The notes beneath the pieces were generated by a model, which was given only the letters and a program-made list of their open reading frames with translations, searched no databases and was not told the origin of the DNA. A DNA stretch of 64,000 bases, taken from NCBI GenBank assembly GCA_017591395.1, contig WEDG01003433.1:41732-105731 (forward strand), read 5' to 3'. Positions within the stretch are counted from its first letter, which is position 1. Every line of letters starts with the position of its first letter. Source of the DNA: Schistocephalus solidus (taxonomy: Eukaryota; Platyhelminthes; Cestoda; Diphyllobothriidea; Diphyllobothriidae). Positions 20,691-31,539 of this stretch are shown here, in pieces. A program made the translations under genes and the position numbers.

Positions 20691-22595
20691 TGGCTTAGTA
20701 TCCATCACTCAAATAAGGATTCATTAGGATTAAACCAGGGAGCAGAGCCGTGGAGAGTAGTGATTCTTTTTCCTGGACATTCACCATTTTTAATTCCTTT
20801 ACCCTGTCTGTCTTATGTCTTCGAAGAGCGACCTTTTGCATAAAAATGTGATTTCTTAGATGATGCCAGTTAAGTCATCTCGTGTTTTAATAATCCACCG
20901 CGCTTATAGTCACAAGATTACTCCAACCCTGTGCATAATAAGTAGGTTTGGAATGAGGTGGCTAAGCCGTGGGGTCACAAAGACCAGTTTGGGCGGTGCC
21001 CTTAAACCTACACCAACGACCAGTTTGGGAGCGAAATTATAGTTTCCAGCTTGACTCGTTCGCGCAAAGCGTGCATTTAGGGGGGTTGGCAAGGCCATCA
21101 GACATCGTTTAAATAAGTTGTTAGACAGCTTTATTACGTTCTTGTGCTCTACCGATACAATTGAATACAAAGCCACACAAATAAACAAATTCAACTGATC
21201 ACTTTTTGATGGCAACTGGGTGGCAGTGTGCCTAACAGGCTAGCGGCTTTTTATTATGTTTCGTACCAAAAAATCTGAATTTTATTTTAATGAACAAATT
21301 TGCCAACAAATGCATCTGCGCGAAAACTTACAAAAATTCGCGATCAGAGTCACACAAATCACACAATGCATGGGGAAAGTTGAAATTATCATCGATTGAA
21401 TAATAAATAACTAGAATACTTTAAAGACTGGGAAGATTAATTCAATGTTCACGCAGCATTATTTTATCATTTCCTTAAACGCAACAACTATGCCATTTGC
21501 TTTCTTCGGCTGTTGCTTTGGCATTTAAAGAGCCCTCTCACCTAATAGTTCGGACACAGAATAAATTTTAGCCACTTCGTAAAGCAAGGTACTTCAGCCA
21601 CCTAGTAAGCAGCATTTCGAATACGGTAAACTCGATGCGACAGTAGAATATCTTTGCAATCAACCACCTTCCTGGTGCAACATAATTGTGGCCAAGCATT
21701 GACCAAACTCCTCGGCGGGCAACCTGATTAGATGAAAATGAATATATGGATCCTAATGCCTCTCAGGGTGCCCGAAAGCTTGACTGATCTACGAACATTT
21801 CACGCTCCACTTTGCCCAAATTAAAGACTATGAATTTGCGAAGACCTTGATCTGCCAACACGCAGTTGGCAGTAAAGCACAGCAACGGCCTGCGTGACGC
21901 AGTATTAAAGAAATTTTGTTTGTCGGAGCATGTCGTGACTGTCGGGAAACAAAGCCTGACACACGCAAGGCAAATCTCTTCGGCAAGCAAATAGGGGCAG
22001 TATTTTTTGACAGGCAAGCGCAACCCAACTATATTAAAGACATTGCTATGCCGTCAAAACGTGCCAGCACAACTGTATTAGGGGACCATTTCATGAAGGA
22101 AGTTATGGTGCCTATGAAAATTACGCAGGTAGCTACGATCAAAAGACTCCAATAAGAATGCTTAAGCTTTCGCTGATTGGTTAAATGCAAACGATAAAAA
22201 AAAAGTACGAAGGGCAAATGCGATGAGGAAGAAATATAAAAAAATGAAGCCGATTGTAAGCTTTTGCTGGGATGGTTCGCAAAAAATCAAGAAAGTGACC
22301 AAAGCCAGACATAAACCAGCTGCGTAAAACTTAAAATACGCAGGCTGTTTTTGAAATTTTCATGCCAGCTAACTTAATTGATAACTTCAGCGGTGATACC
22401 CGTGTAAATGTCTAAGAAACCAAGATCAACAAAGGTACATTTTCACGCACGTGCGCGTGAGAGTAGACTATAGGTAGCATTTTACATGTCCACTGGTCCT
22501 AGCCCCTCGGAATAGGAATGAACAAATGTATAGTTCTTTTAAATTTTGGCTCTAACCGCACCAGCAGTGGGAATATCAGAATACATAAAACGCAG
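20691..22595. other. AT-rich anonymous DNA
   Basis: No supported feature. The 79-codon plus frame at 21,916-22,155 has no recognised domain. Confidence 0.4.
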
Positions 22596-22599
22596 CAGG

Positions 22600-23830
22600 G
22601 TGAGATCCACCATCTTTGCTTTCTTCAATACCAGATTACTTGGCCATTGAGAGCGTAGCTCGGCGCCTGCAAGATAATCTATTCAATATCCGAAAACAAC
22701 ACGTTTCAGAAATGCTTCGGTTCCGTCTCGCGAACTACTGTCAATTCGATAGAAAGTTCTATCAGCAGGTTAAGGGTACCCCGATGGGCTCAACACTATT
22801 GGGTCTACTGACAGAACTGGTATTGCAACAACTACAAGAGGAGATTATATGAACTTTCAGACCAAAATTTGGTTCCGATAATTAGATGATTCATTTGTTT
22901 TCATAGAGACCTCCAAAGTAGAGCAGTTGCATCAGAGCCTGTCATAGTTTTCCCAGCTACTTAGTTTACTCATGAAGAGGCAACAGGAGGTATCCTTCCG
23001 TTCCTTGACGTAATTATCCAAAAACTCAGTGATGGCAGCCTCAAAAAGAGTGTCCACCGAAAAGGCTCTAATGTCGTTATCCTACTTATCTATGAACGCA
23101 ACCATCCTGCGGCCCATAAAAGAAGCTGCGCTCAAACCCTCTTCCAATGGGCCTTTCGTTACTGTATTGGTTATTCTGACTTAATGGATACCCAAACAGC
23201 TTTGTTAAAAACTGCCTCAGACACCACAGACAACCACAAACCTTCGGTTATAATGGAGAACCCAGACTGCGTACATGCATAACATCGCTGAAGCAATCGT
23301 CCGACATTTAAACCGGTTTGGCATCTCCATTGCGCACAAACCGGCATCATCCTTGTGCGCAAAACTCCCGAGTAGAAGATCCCATACCTAAAGAGCAGCA
23401 AAGAAATGTCATCTACCGCATTGCATGTGCTAACTGCTCTTGCAATTATATTGGTCATACTGATCGACGACTTGGGACTCGTAGTACCGAGCATAAACTA
23501 GCCATCCGTCGACGCGACCCTTTGTCACTCGTCTTTGCGCATGCCCTTGCGTTCGACCATCGCTTCAATTAGGACGGAATCGAAGTGGTTGCAATGGCTA
23601 ACACCAAACAGGCCCGTGAAATCCTCGGGGCCTGGCACTCTAGCACGACCAGCATAAACCACCATGTCGATCTGGACTCTCACTACGAAGGCTAACTTAC
23701 CCGGCTCACTGACTTTCGCCCACAACGTAACAACAACCGTAAATCTTTTCTGGACCATGTAGAACCTCACGGTCTTGCCAACCCCTTCCACTGACACGGT
23801 GAACCACACCTGAAACTCCTAACACTTCCA
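22600..23830 (+). pseudogene. Penelope-like element: RT palm, connector and GIY-YIG endonuclease
   Basis: Translated across three frames it reads, in order: a palm segment with FYQQVKGTPMGST (22.75-22.79 kb), a degraded YVDD box (WFR, stop, LDDSFVF, 22.87-22.90 kb), a broken FTHEE...LPFLDV block, a VHRKG/HPAAHK block near 23.05-23.12 kb, and NIAEAIVRHL with AHKPASSL. It ends in a GIY-YIG domain with IYRIACANC, YIGHTDR, RSTEHKLAIRRRD and HALAFDH (23.4-23.6 kb), then the REILGAWHSS...DLDSHY tail. Fusion of such a reverse transcriptase to GIY-YIG is diagnostic of canonical PLEs. Many stops and shifts mean it is inactive. The N-terminal half is missing. Confidence 0.85.
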
Positions 23831-24066
23831 ACATCGGCAGAATTAATTTTGTCTCAATCCCGCATCGGCAACCATTAAGTTCACCGTCTGCAGTTGCATT
23901 TAATTGCCATCACCCTTTTCCACCGACAAAGGAAGCCCTAACGACCCCCTAACCGGCCCGAATCCTACCGTAATTAAGTGCTCACCCCTCTCACACCAGT
24001 TGGTTGTCTGTCCTGCAGCAAAAACTGGTCATCTGACCATTTCCCTTTCTCCTCTGTTCATTTCGT

Positions 24067-24101
24067 CTGACGATGGGTTGGTGTGACCAACTTGAACATT
24101 C
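24067..24101 (+). ncRNA. Degenerate hammerhead-like motif 3' of the PLE
   Basis: CTGACGA (24,067-24,073), one extra T, an 8-bp hairpin GGGTTGGT-GTG-ACCAACTT (24,075-24,093), then GAAC and ATTC. The family form would be CTGANGA, stem II, GAAAC. Two G-T pairs and GAAC in place of GAAA suggest C-to-T and other decay. PLEs are known to carry small hammerheads, so the position about 240 bases past the endonuclease supports the reading. Activity is unlikely. Confidence 0.4.
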
Positions 24102-24178
24102 ACGAGTACAACGCCATTTTCCGGCAAGCCTTTCTTCTTCAATATAGTATCTCGGAATTCACTCTACCTCAACTATTC

Positions 24179-24195
24179 AATATATATATATATAT
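24179..24195. repeat. (TA)n microsatellite
   Basis: Short uninterrupted TA run. Confidence 0.85.
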
Positions 24196-25095
24196 CTTCC
24201 CAGAAGAAATTTAACGCTGTCTTAATGTGCTTCGTTTTCGCATCATACCGAGCGTAAGATATCAGGTTCTCCTTAAGTTTTATAGAATTATTTCTTCTGT
24301 AGTTTCTCTATGGAGGCATTCGAGGGGCGCACCTGTCATTGTGTCCTTAATCTGACAGTAAAACTGACCACCGACCCTGATCTGAACGCTCAATGTGCAA
24401 AGGAATTTAAAGCCCTATTATAGTTAAATCAATATGCCAATTAGGAAATGTTGCTTTCCAGTCTCTTCACATGCATATTTTATACTCCGCTGAGTGACGT
24501 CTTACGAAAAAAGACGAAACATCTAGGAAGCGTATTTCTCATGGAATGGATAAAAGCAAAACTATCTTGTAGGCCACTTGATGCTACTTTGTATGCACTC
24601 GCCTTGCACTTCTCAACAAATTACTTTGCACTTGAATGCTTAAATGATTATTATCTGTCAATCATTGACCGCAAAAAAGGTCTGTTTTTTAAGTATTTAG
24701 GAAACTCTACAGCCCAGCGGACTTCGGTCGGTGGGCTTAGGAGACTAGAACTCCTGTGGACGATGCAGTTTTATTCATTCAGGAGCAGAAGGGGAGGCGG
24801 GTTATTGCAAGGATGAGCATTCTGTTAGCAGTCGTCAAAAGGCTAAAATTACAAGAATATAAGGGGTGGCACGCATTTGAAAGTAGTGTTCTTATACACA
24901 CATGATTACTGTCTACCTCAGCAGACATTAAATGACCTTCCGATTTGCTTAAAATAGATAAAAATAGTCCTCAAAATGTTTAAATTCACAAAGAGAGTGT
25001 CGGCTGTGTAGGCTCTGAGTTCGGTCTGAAAGGAGAAACTGGATGATTCATATAAAACGCCTCAACAGGGAACAAAAAGGTACGTTTAGGGTAGG
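24196..25095. other. No recognisable feature
   Basis: The 122-codon plus frame at 24,448-24,816 has no domain that I recognise and sits in AT-rich DNA. I do not call it. Confidence 0.4.
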
Positions 25096-25097
25096 AA

Positions 25098-25165
25098 GAG
25101 CGTCACCGATCGGATTGTGGGACATATTCATCCCATTGTACCCTGACGCCACAACGGAAGTCCAC
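25098..25165 (-). mobile_element. SINE tail fragment, minus strand
   Basis: GCGTCACCGATCGGATTGTGG followed by TCATCCCATTGTACCCTGA is a diverged form of the conserved tail. Confidence 0.45.
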
Positions 25166-26480
25166 ACTGACAGTCTCTCTCTCCCCTCTCAACACAAATG
25201 CAAAAAAACTGTAGAATTTAGGGCATTTACTGTTAAGACAGCAATTTCAGCAACCTTATTCAAGCTAGTGACAATTTATCCGTCGCGGATAGAAATGAAA
25301 ACTGACACGTCGTCAAAGTAGTCAAGGTCTCTGAGCTTGGTGTCACGTGACGACTCAAGACCATGAGACTGTCAAAGTACTTGATGGCGTCTCCAACCGC
25401 CAAAGTCACTTAAAGTTGACAGTAGTGTGGCGTTGGATGTCACAATTTTCACAAGTGTAGACGAAAACTAAAAAGCGATCCAAGAGATCAGCTTGTTAAG
25501 TAGATGAACTGAAGAGAAAGCCTCAAGTGCTTAAACCCCCGACTAACATGCCCCATCCTCGTCCGAAGGGCGTCTTGGTTGAGGTATCTTCTGACGAGAT
25601 TTGCTTGATTTACTTCTTAATTATTAAAGTATTCTGCATGTTAGCTTTCTCTCCTGCGCACTCGACGAGTTCACAGGTAACAAATTAGCTGACTTGTGCG
25701 TCTGTGAATTAAGCGATAGCGGGTCGGCAAAGAAAGCGCGGCCAGGTTGAGGTTTCGCATCTGATCACCACCTGAGCCCAAGGAGGTGCCGCGAAGCCAG
25801 AGGGTCGCGTCACAATGGACAGCAGTCACCTCGCGGAAAGGTTTCATTGTCAGGCGACAACCTCGAATAAACCTCTAACAGACGGATGTTTGGAACCGCC
25901 TGTACCACTAAACTCCTAACGAAACTTTCTGAAAAGTAAGGCTAAGGACTCCGATGCGCAAATTTAAATTATCTGTTCACCACCATTCCCGAAAGACTTT
26001 CAAAGGAAGAAAATTAAATTCTCATAAGTATGCACAGTTTAGAAACGAAACCCGGTGGCAGGCAAGTTTTATTTTAGAACGACAGAGCTACAAAATCGAC
26101 GGATTAGAGGTCATCTTAAGCAGGCAGTTGTGCATGGACATGTGATGCAATAAGGGCGAAATACAGTCGACGGTCGATTTGGTAGCATTACATGCTAAAT
26201 TTAATCGTTAAAATTTCACCGCTATTAGACCAAATAAAAATAGCTAAAAATTTAAAAAAACTCACAGCGAAGTATATCGAAGGAAGCGCCGAAGGAGAGC
26301 ACCGAAGCAGTGAATGAGGACGGGAGAAGCGTTAAAAATATAGCTTCACTCGCCTTCGAAGACTTCGGTGCCAACAAATTCCTGACAGACGAGGAAACGC
26401 TAAATAACGGAGGCTGACAAGGGTAGAGGCACAATGGAAGAATAGATTGATAAAACTTAGGATTAGGATAGGCATCACGG
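25166..26480. other. No recognisable feature
   Basis: Nothing seen over about 1.3 kb. Confidence 0.4.
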
Positions 26481-26484
26481 TCAC

Positions 26485-26605
26485 AGGTGCTGAACAGAGG
26501 TATGGCTGACTGAATAAGAACTAGGATGGTTATTTCTGGCTTATTCGTCGTTGCCAGACTGTATTACCCAAATCCAGGTCTGCTGGATCAGAGATTCGAG
26601 CCCTC
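26485..26605 (-). mobile_element. Degraded SINE body and head
   Basis: A short plus-sense GGTATGGCTGACTGAATAAG piece is followed by a minus-sense body (TTATTTCTGGCTTATTCGTC) and a B-box-like AGATTCGAGCCC. It is probably a rearranged SINE. Confidence 0.4.
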
Positions 26606-26924
26606 AAACTGCCCTCTCTGCTCCCCTTCTGCATATGTAGTATGCGATCTTACTCAAGGAACACATTGACGAAAACGGAGTAGTTAATTTTAGGCCCCTT
26701 GTTTATTCCCTTATCTCCCTTGAGAAACTGCCTTTTGTGCATGTCAAATATGTGTCAAAGAAATTTTATGTGGTGAAATGTTCTCAACTTTGAGCAGAAA
26801 TTAGCATTGCCCTATTTTCGGTCAATTGCCTATGTCAGTGGCGGTCCTAGCCTTGGTTTGTACATCTGGGCTTTTTTCGTTTTCAACGGGAGTAATTTAA
26901 CTTGGAAAGTTTTGAATAATTTCT

Positions 26925-27135
26925 GTCGGACAAGGAAAAGTTTATAAGGACAAAAAACGAGAAGGATCGGACTGATGAGGTAGAAGCACAACTGACTGAC
27001 TGTCTTAAAAGACTTCAAACGGAAGGTCTGATAAGCGAACATGACCTAGAGCGCCTCCACCCCGTCGGCACGCATGTACCTTGATTGTACGGCGTACCAA
27101 AGATCCACAAAGATGGCACACCCGTTCGTCCCACC
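26925..27135 (+). pseudogene. PLE N-terminal RT part, left of an insertion
   Basis: The frame reads DKEKFIRTKNEKDRTDEVEA, LKRLQTEGLISEHDLERLHP, then LYGVPKIHKDGTPVRPTL. The PKIHK...RP box is the fingers motif of PLE reverse transcriptases. The ORF resumes after the inserted LINE end at about 27.94 kb with NSPYHAIAKWLADKL, as expected for one PLE split by an insertion. One internal stop lies before LYGVPK. Confidence 0.8.
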
Positions 27136-27940
27136 CTATATATGTCTCGTCCCAGGGGATTTCTTCGTCTTAGCAAAAACAACGAACTTGAGAGGTCATC
27201 CTCTCAAATTACGTGTGACTGGAGCAAGGCTAGACACTCGGAAGTACTTCTTCTCCAAAAGAGTAGTCGAAGCTTGGAATGGTCTTCCTCTGGATGTTGT
27301 TATGTCGGACTCCTTAGAGGTTTTTACGCGAAAGTTAGATCGATATAATGGTGCGAGCTACAACACTAACTGAAAGCTGCAAGTGTGACGTCATAAAATA
27401 AGGCATTTATGATACTACTAGCTATATTTGATAAACATTTCTTTATGTTTGTTATTTTCGTTCGAGGGCTTGCATTCTCCCATTATTCCCATGCTGGGGT
27501 CCTCGAGGTCTTCGCTGCTTAACTTATTTGCACACCTTGGTGACACCGTGAGTATTCGCATCAGCTGGACCTGGCGACCGTCGTCCATGAGGTGTATGAA
27601 CGTTCTCCCCTGGTTCGAACCGCAATGGACCGAGGATGATCTGAACATATATTTCCGCCTTTTAAATCCCTCAACGGACTCTGCAATCAGCAAGGGAGAA
27701 TCTGGCTGATTCATGTGACCTCCGAAATGCCCCCCGTGGGACCCCCTCCCAAGGGCGACAGTTTTTTTCTCCTAAATATCACCGGGAGTTTTTTTTCACT
27801 GTCTGCTCTTTTTCAACTATGTTCCACTATGTTGGCCTCGCCAACATATCGAGATACTATTTTTTTGATACCACAACTCGCATGTACAAATAGGGAATGC
27901 AAAGGTGACTCACCTACATCTCCCTCAAATATACTGATAC
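27136..27940 (+). mobile_element. CR1/jockey-like LINE 3' end inserted in the PLE
   Basis: It begins with the end of a LINE ORF (RGHPLKLRVTGARLDTRKYF, FSKRVVEAWNGLPLDVVMS, LEVFTRKLDRY, stop near 27,373). About 560 bases of untranslated tail homologous to 5.0-5.66 kb follow. It ends in TACTGA-type repeats where the PLE frame resumes. RGHxLKL...RKYFFSxRVVxxWNxLP is the usual C-terminal block of CR1/jockey-type polymerases. It is 5'-truncated, as is common for LINE insertions. Confidence 0.75.
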
Positions 27941-28580
27941 TGAACTCGCCGTACCATGCGATAGCAAAATGGTTAGCGGACAAACTTAAGCCCATACAGG
28001 ATCAGCTAGCGCCACATAGCTACCGAGATACTTTTGAGTTCGTTGAAGGCGTGAAAGACCTCGACCTGAATGGCATAACGATGTTTTCATTGGATGTCTG
28101 GTCTCTTTTTACGAATGTGCCCGTCATGGAGACAGTCAACTAAATCTGTGAATTCATTACTTCCAGCCAACAAGATATAGGAATACCAGTGAATGCGCTC
28201 AAGGAACTGTTATTAAAATGTCCCTTGAACGTGCTGTTCCTATTTAACAACAACTTGTACAGACAGATAGACGGAGAAGCTATGGGCTCACCCTTAGCCC
28301 ACTTCTGGATAATATTTTCATGGGCAAGCTGGAAGCTTTACAGCTTCGTCCGCAGATAAATCGGTTAAAATATTGTGGGCGCCACGTGGATGATATCCTT
28401 GCGGTTGCATCTGTACAAACGGACATTTCAGCTGTAATTAATACCATAAATCAGGCGCACCCGTCAATCAAATTTACACTGGAAGAGGAACAATCCGGAT
28501 CGCTCCCTTTCCTGGACGTGCTTCTGAGTAGAAGCCCTGACGGGAGTATTCGACGTAGTGTCTATCGTAAGAAGATATGA
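27941..28580 (+). pseudogene. PLE RT core, right of the insertion
   Basis: Ordered RT motifs: NSPYHAIAKWLADKLKP, then SLDVWSLFTNVP (motif A, about 28.09 kb), RQIDGEAMGSPL (motif B, about 28.27 kb), GRHVDDILAVA (motif C, Tyr replaced by His, about 28.39 kb) and GSLPFLDVLLSR (about 28.51 kb). A TAA follows METVN at 28.14 kb and a frameshift sits after MGSPL. This is the best preserved PLE polymerase in the window, yet still broken. Confidence 0.85.
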
Positions 28581-29330
28581 TCCGGAAAATACACCCACTT
28601 TGGGAGCTTTGTACCGCAGAACTTTACGCGTAATTTAGTGCACTGTCTGACACAAAGGGCGAAAAGGATCTGCTCGGCCGATAGCATTGACAAAGAGCTT
28701 AAGGTTGTAGAAAGCCCTTTTCGACAGAATGGATATCCAGATAGATTTATTGCTAAGAATATGACCGAAAGATCACCAAAGCTGCCGTCGCCAACGGCAA
28801 ACAAGAAACAACTATTCATCAGGGTCCAATTTCAAGGGGACGCAGCAAGTGAACTCCTACGAAGGCAACTAAGCCAGACTATGTCAAGCACCTTTCCAGC
28901 AGCTGATGCCCATGTACTTTCTTGACTTCTCCCATCCTATACGGAAGGAGCAAGGACAAACTGCAAGCCCAGATCACCTCAATGTGCATTTATTCTTTCA
29001 CCTGCTCCTGTTGGGCAAAATTTATTGGTCGCAAGGGCCAGCGTTTGTCCAAAAGGGTATGAGAACACGTTCCAGCATGGTTAAGAAAGGGGCAGATAAA
29101 GAACATAAACAGCTCTTTCCTCACGCATGTGGTGGACACAGGCCATCGTGTAAATCCCAAAGAGGCCTTCCGGTTTATTTACAAGGTCCCCTCAACCTAT
29201 TCAAAATTCCTTGGACAGTGTCTGTTGGCTGCGGCAGAAGCAACTGCAAGCAGGCTACGCAAACCGGTCCTGTGCGCTCAAAACCACAATTACCGTGACC
29301 GAAAGCCACCAATTTAGCCACCCGCATCTA
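28581..29330 (+). pseudogene. PLE connector and degraded GIY-YIG endonuclease
   Basis: The thumb/connector contains QNFTRNLVHCLTQRAKRIC and a QNGYPDRFI block (28.6-28.75 kb). A degraded GIY-YIG follows: CIYSFTCSCWAKFIGRKGQR, a stop before EHVPAWLRKG, HVVDTGHRVNPKEAFRF, and finally AAAEATASRLRKPVLCAQ near 29.27 kb. The second Tyr of the GIY-YIG signature is replaced by Phe. It completes the PLE that begins at 26.93 kb. Confidence 0.75.
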
Positions 29331-29398
29331 ATAACCTGTTCCGGCGGCCACCATTCCTCTGACCATGATCAGAAAACGGTCCGCAATTTTGTTTCTTT

Positions 29399-29426
29399 CT
29401 CCCTCCCTCCCTCCCTCCCTCCCCCC
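29399..29426. repeat. (CCCT)n microsatellite
   Basis: About six CCCT units with a C-rich end. Confidence 0.9.
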
Positions 29427-29653
29427 ACTCTGACAATTTGTTCTACTTACCCGCATATTTGACTTATTTACACAGGGATATAAATGAGAATTTATCGAAA
29501 GCTAACATGTGCTCGCCAAATTGTCTTTTGTGTTTTGAAGAAGGCAAAGGTGATGAAATACTCAGAATTTAATGACTTCCTAGAACTTCGGGATTTCTTA
29601 TTAAACTGCGTACGGTCATCGCTTATCAACTGGCCCATCACATATTGACTAGA

Positions 29654-29665
29654 GGGGGGGGGGGG
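29654..29665. repeat. Homopolymer G(12)
   Basis: Twelve consecutive G residues. Length errors in sequencing are likely at such a site. Confidence 0.9.
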
Positions 29666-29809
29666 ATGAAACATGATAAACAAATAGAGCGTGAACTGTT
29701 GATTTGATATGCGGGTGCACTTTGCGGAGGGGAAGGGAAGGGGGAAGTTTGATTACAGTGAAAAACCTGTCAAGCATGATTAAAACTGCAATGCGGGAAA
29801 CAGCCGTCA

Positions 29810-29975
29810 GTCCTGGGGAGAGGAATGGAGAGTGGGAGAGTGAGAGGACGGGAGAGAGAATGGAGTTACAATAGCAGTGCCAGTTGAGAAAATGACCCAG
29901 CTGCTTACAGAGTTCTGGTTTTCTTCTCCGTATTGCAGCGGCCTCTGCAAAGCGTAGGAAAGGCACAGTGGCCCA
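29810..29975 (-). pseudogene. C-terminal fragment of an opposite-strand PLE
   Basis: Minus strand reads LPFLRFAEAAAIRRRKPELC (about 29,967-29,905). This parallels the AAAEATASRLRKPVLC end of the plus-strand PLE 640 bases away. A following CTGACGGCTGTTTCCCGC phrase (about 29.82 kb) resembles the 3' region of the same family. The two PLE ends therefore face each other tail to tail. Confidence 0.5.
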
Positions 29976-31535
29976 GTTAATTATCGTGAGTTAGGTAAAC
30001 ATCTTCATATGCTCACGGCCGTTGAGCTTCTGAAATCCGACTGTAGCTGGCTTAGCGCTCAGAAAAGTCCTACTTGACTCCTTTTCCACTACTTCGGCTC
30101 AACGTTGGTTCGCACTTGAGGAAGTCAGTTGCTGTGTTTATCAGTTGAGGCTGCACCTAAATGGCTCGGCCTAACCCTGCAGGGACTGCAGACACTAGAG
30201 ATTCTTCACCTGAGCATGATGGCAGCACATTTCAAACCAGATGGGTTGAAGCCTATGCCCGAGGGGGCGCGAACGTTTTCCGAATTTCACTGACCTGGTA
30301 GTCTGACAGTTATTTCACCCCGTCCAAAGTCATTGTTGTAGTTGGCGAGGACATTGAAAGAGCCTGGATTTGCGCTCGACCATGCTGCTGTACAGGCCAA
30401 AATTCACATTTTTCTTGGTTTTGCCTCGTAAAAAGGCAAAGCATGCCAGGATCTCTCGAAGGAATACCGTATTCAAGCACTTTACCATGAGGACGTTTCC
30501 AATTAATCGATAGCATACTGGCCATTGACTATTGTTTTCGACATGATTTTTTTTCACAAGGGGCTTTCGTGTTTTGGCGAGTCTTCGAATGAGGCCCAAA
30601 CGGCCATCTGTGGTGACCCAACTCCGTGCGCACGTTGAACACTGAACCTCTTGCGACTACACGCACGAGCGCATCAGTGGCTGTCGGGGCCTTGACAATC
30701 CTGCCTGTTCAAATCGGCCAATCACCTTCAAGGCTGACTTATACGTGGCTTGGTCCCTGTCAGACACGGGGACGCTGCCCTCGCGGCCGGACGTGCCCTT
30801 GTCTGACTGCCACCTTTTTCCAACCCCTTCTCCGGTAATTCTGTACAGAATACACTATCCTCCCAACTGGTGTCCCAAAACTTCTGTTCTTCTCATACGG
30901 AAACAGACCTGCAGGTCGTAGCGGCTACTGTCTTCCCTACTCACCTAAGCTGCTGCGATACATCCACAGGAAAAAAGAATGCCCTAGTGCTCACTGCTCT
31001 GATAAATTCTTTCCAGAACCACCCTTTTTGGAACTTTACGGTAAATAGACAGCGCAGAATCTAGCTTTGTAGACAATCTATTGAAAGGACTGCAACACGT
31101 AAAGAATTTACTGACATGTCAAGGATACTAAAACTCAAATCTAATGTAAGCAAAAACCGCACATAAATTAAATGAAATAGATGTAATTTAAGAGACAAAT
31201 ATGATATGGTTATGATTCCAGTCAGTGGATGACCTGTCAACATGCGACACTATTGCAACGTTGACCGCTGCGACGTCTCTATGGGTGCCATCAGGCGAAA
31301 TTCTCCTGGTTGTAAATATCCTTAAAGCTAGCAATACAAAAACGGAAACATTCTATTGATTTCACACGACAAGAACAAAAGACACATGACCAGATATTAC
31401 GCACTTGATTTTGTGACAGACTGTATATAGCAATATAACTTAAACAACATTTTATGAACAAGCTAATAACAAACTACCTCCAGTTAAATGAAAACCGAAC
31501 ATAAGTATTTCAAGTACTATTTCGCTCATCTGTTT
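29976..31535. other. No recognisable feature
   Basis: Open frames near 30.15-30.85 kb on both strands have no domain that I recognise. Confidence 0.4.
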
Positions 31536-31539
31536 GTCA

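Noticed and set aside
24448..24816. 122-codon plus-strand ORF
   Set aside because: No domain, AT-rich context, and no splice or promoter context that stands out.
29230..29400. A hammerhead at CTGACCATGATCAGAAAACGG after the 27-29 kb PLE
   Set aside because: The core G is replaced (CTGACCA) and stem II is only a palindrome; noted only as a family 3' phrase.
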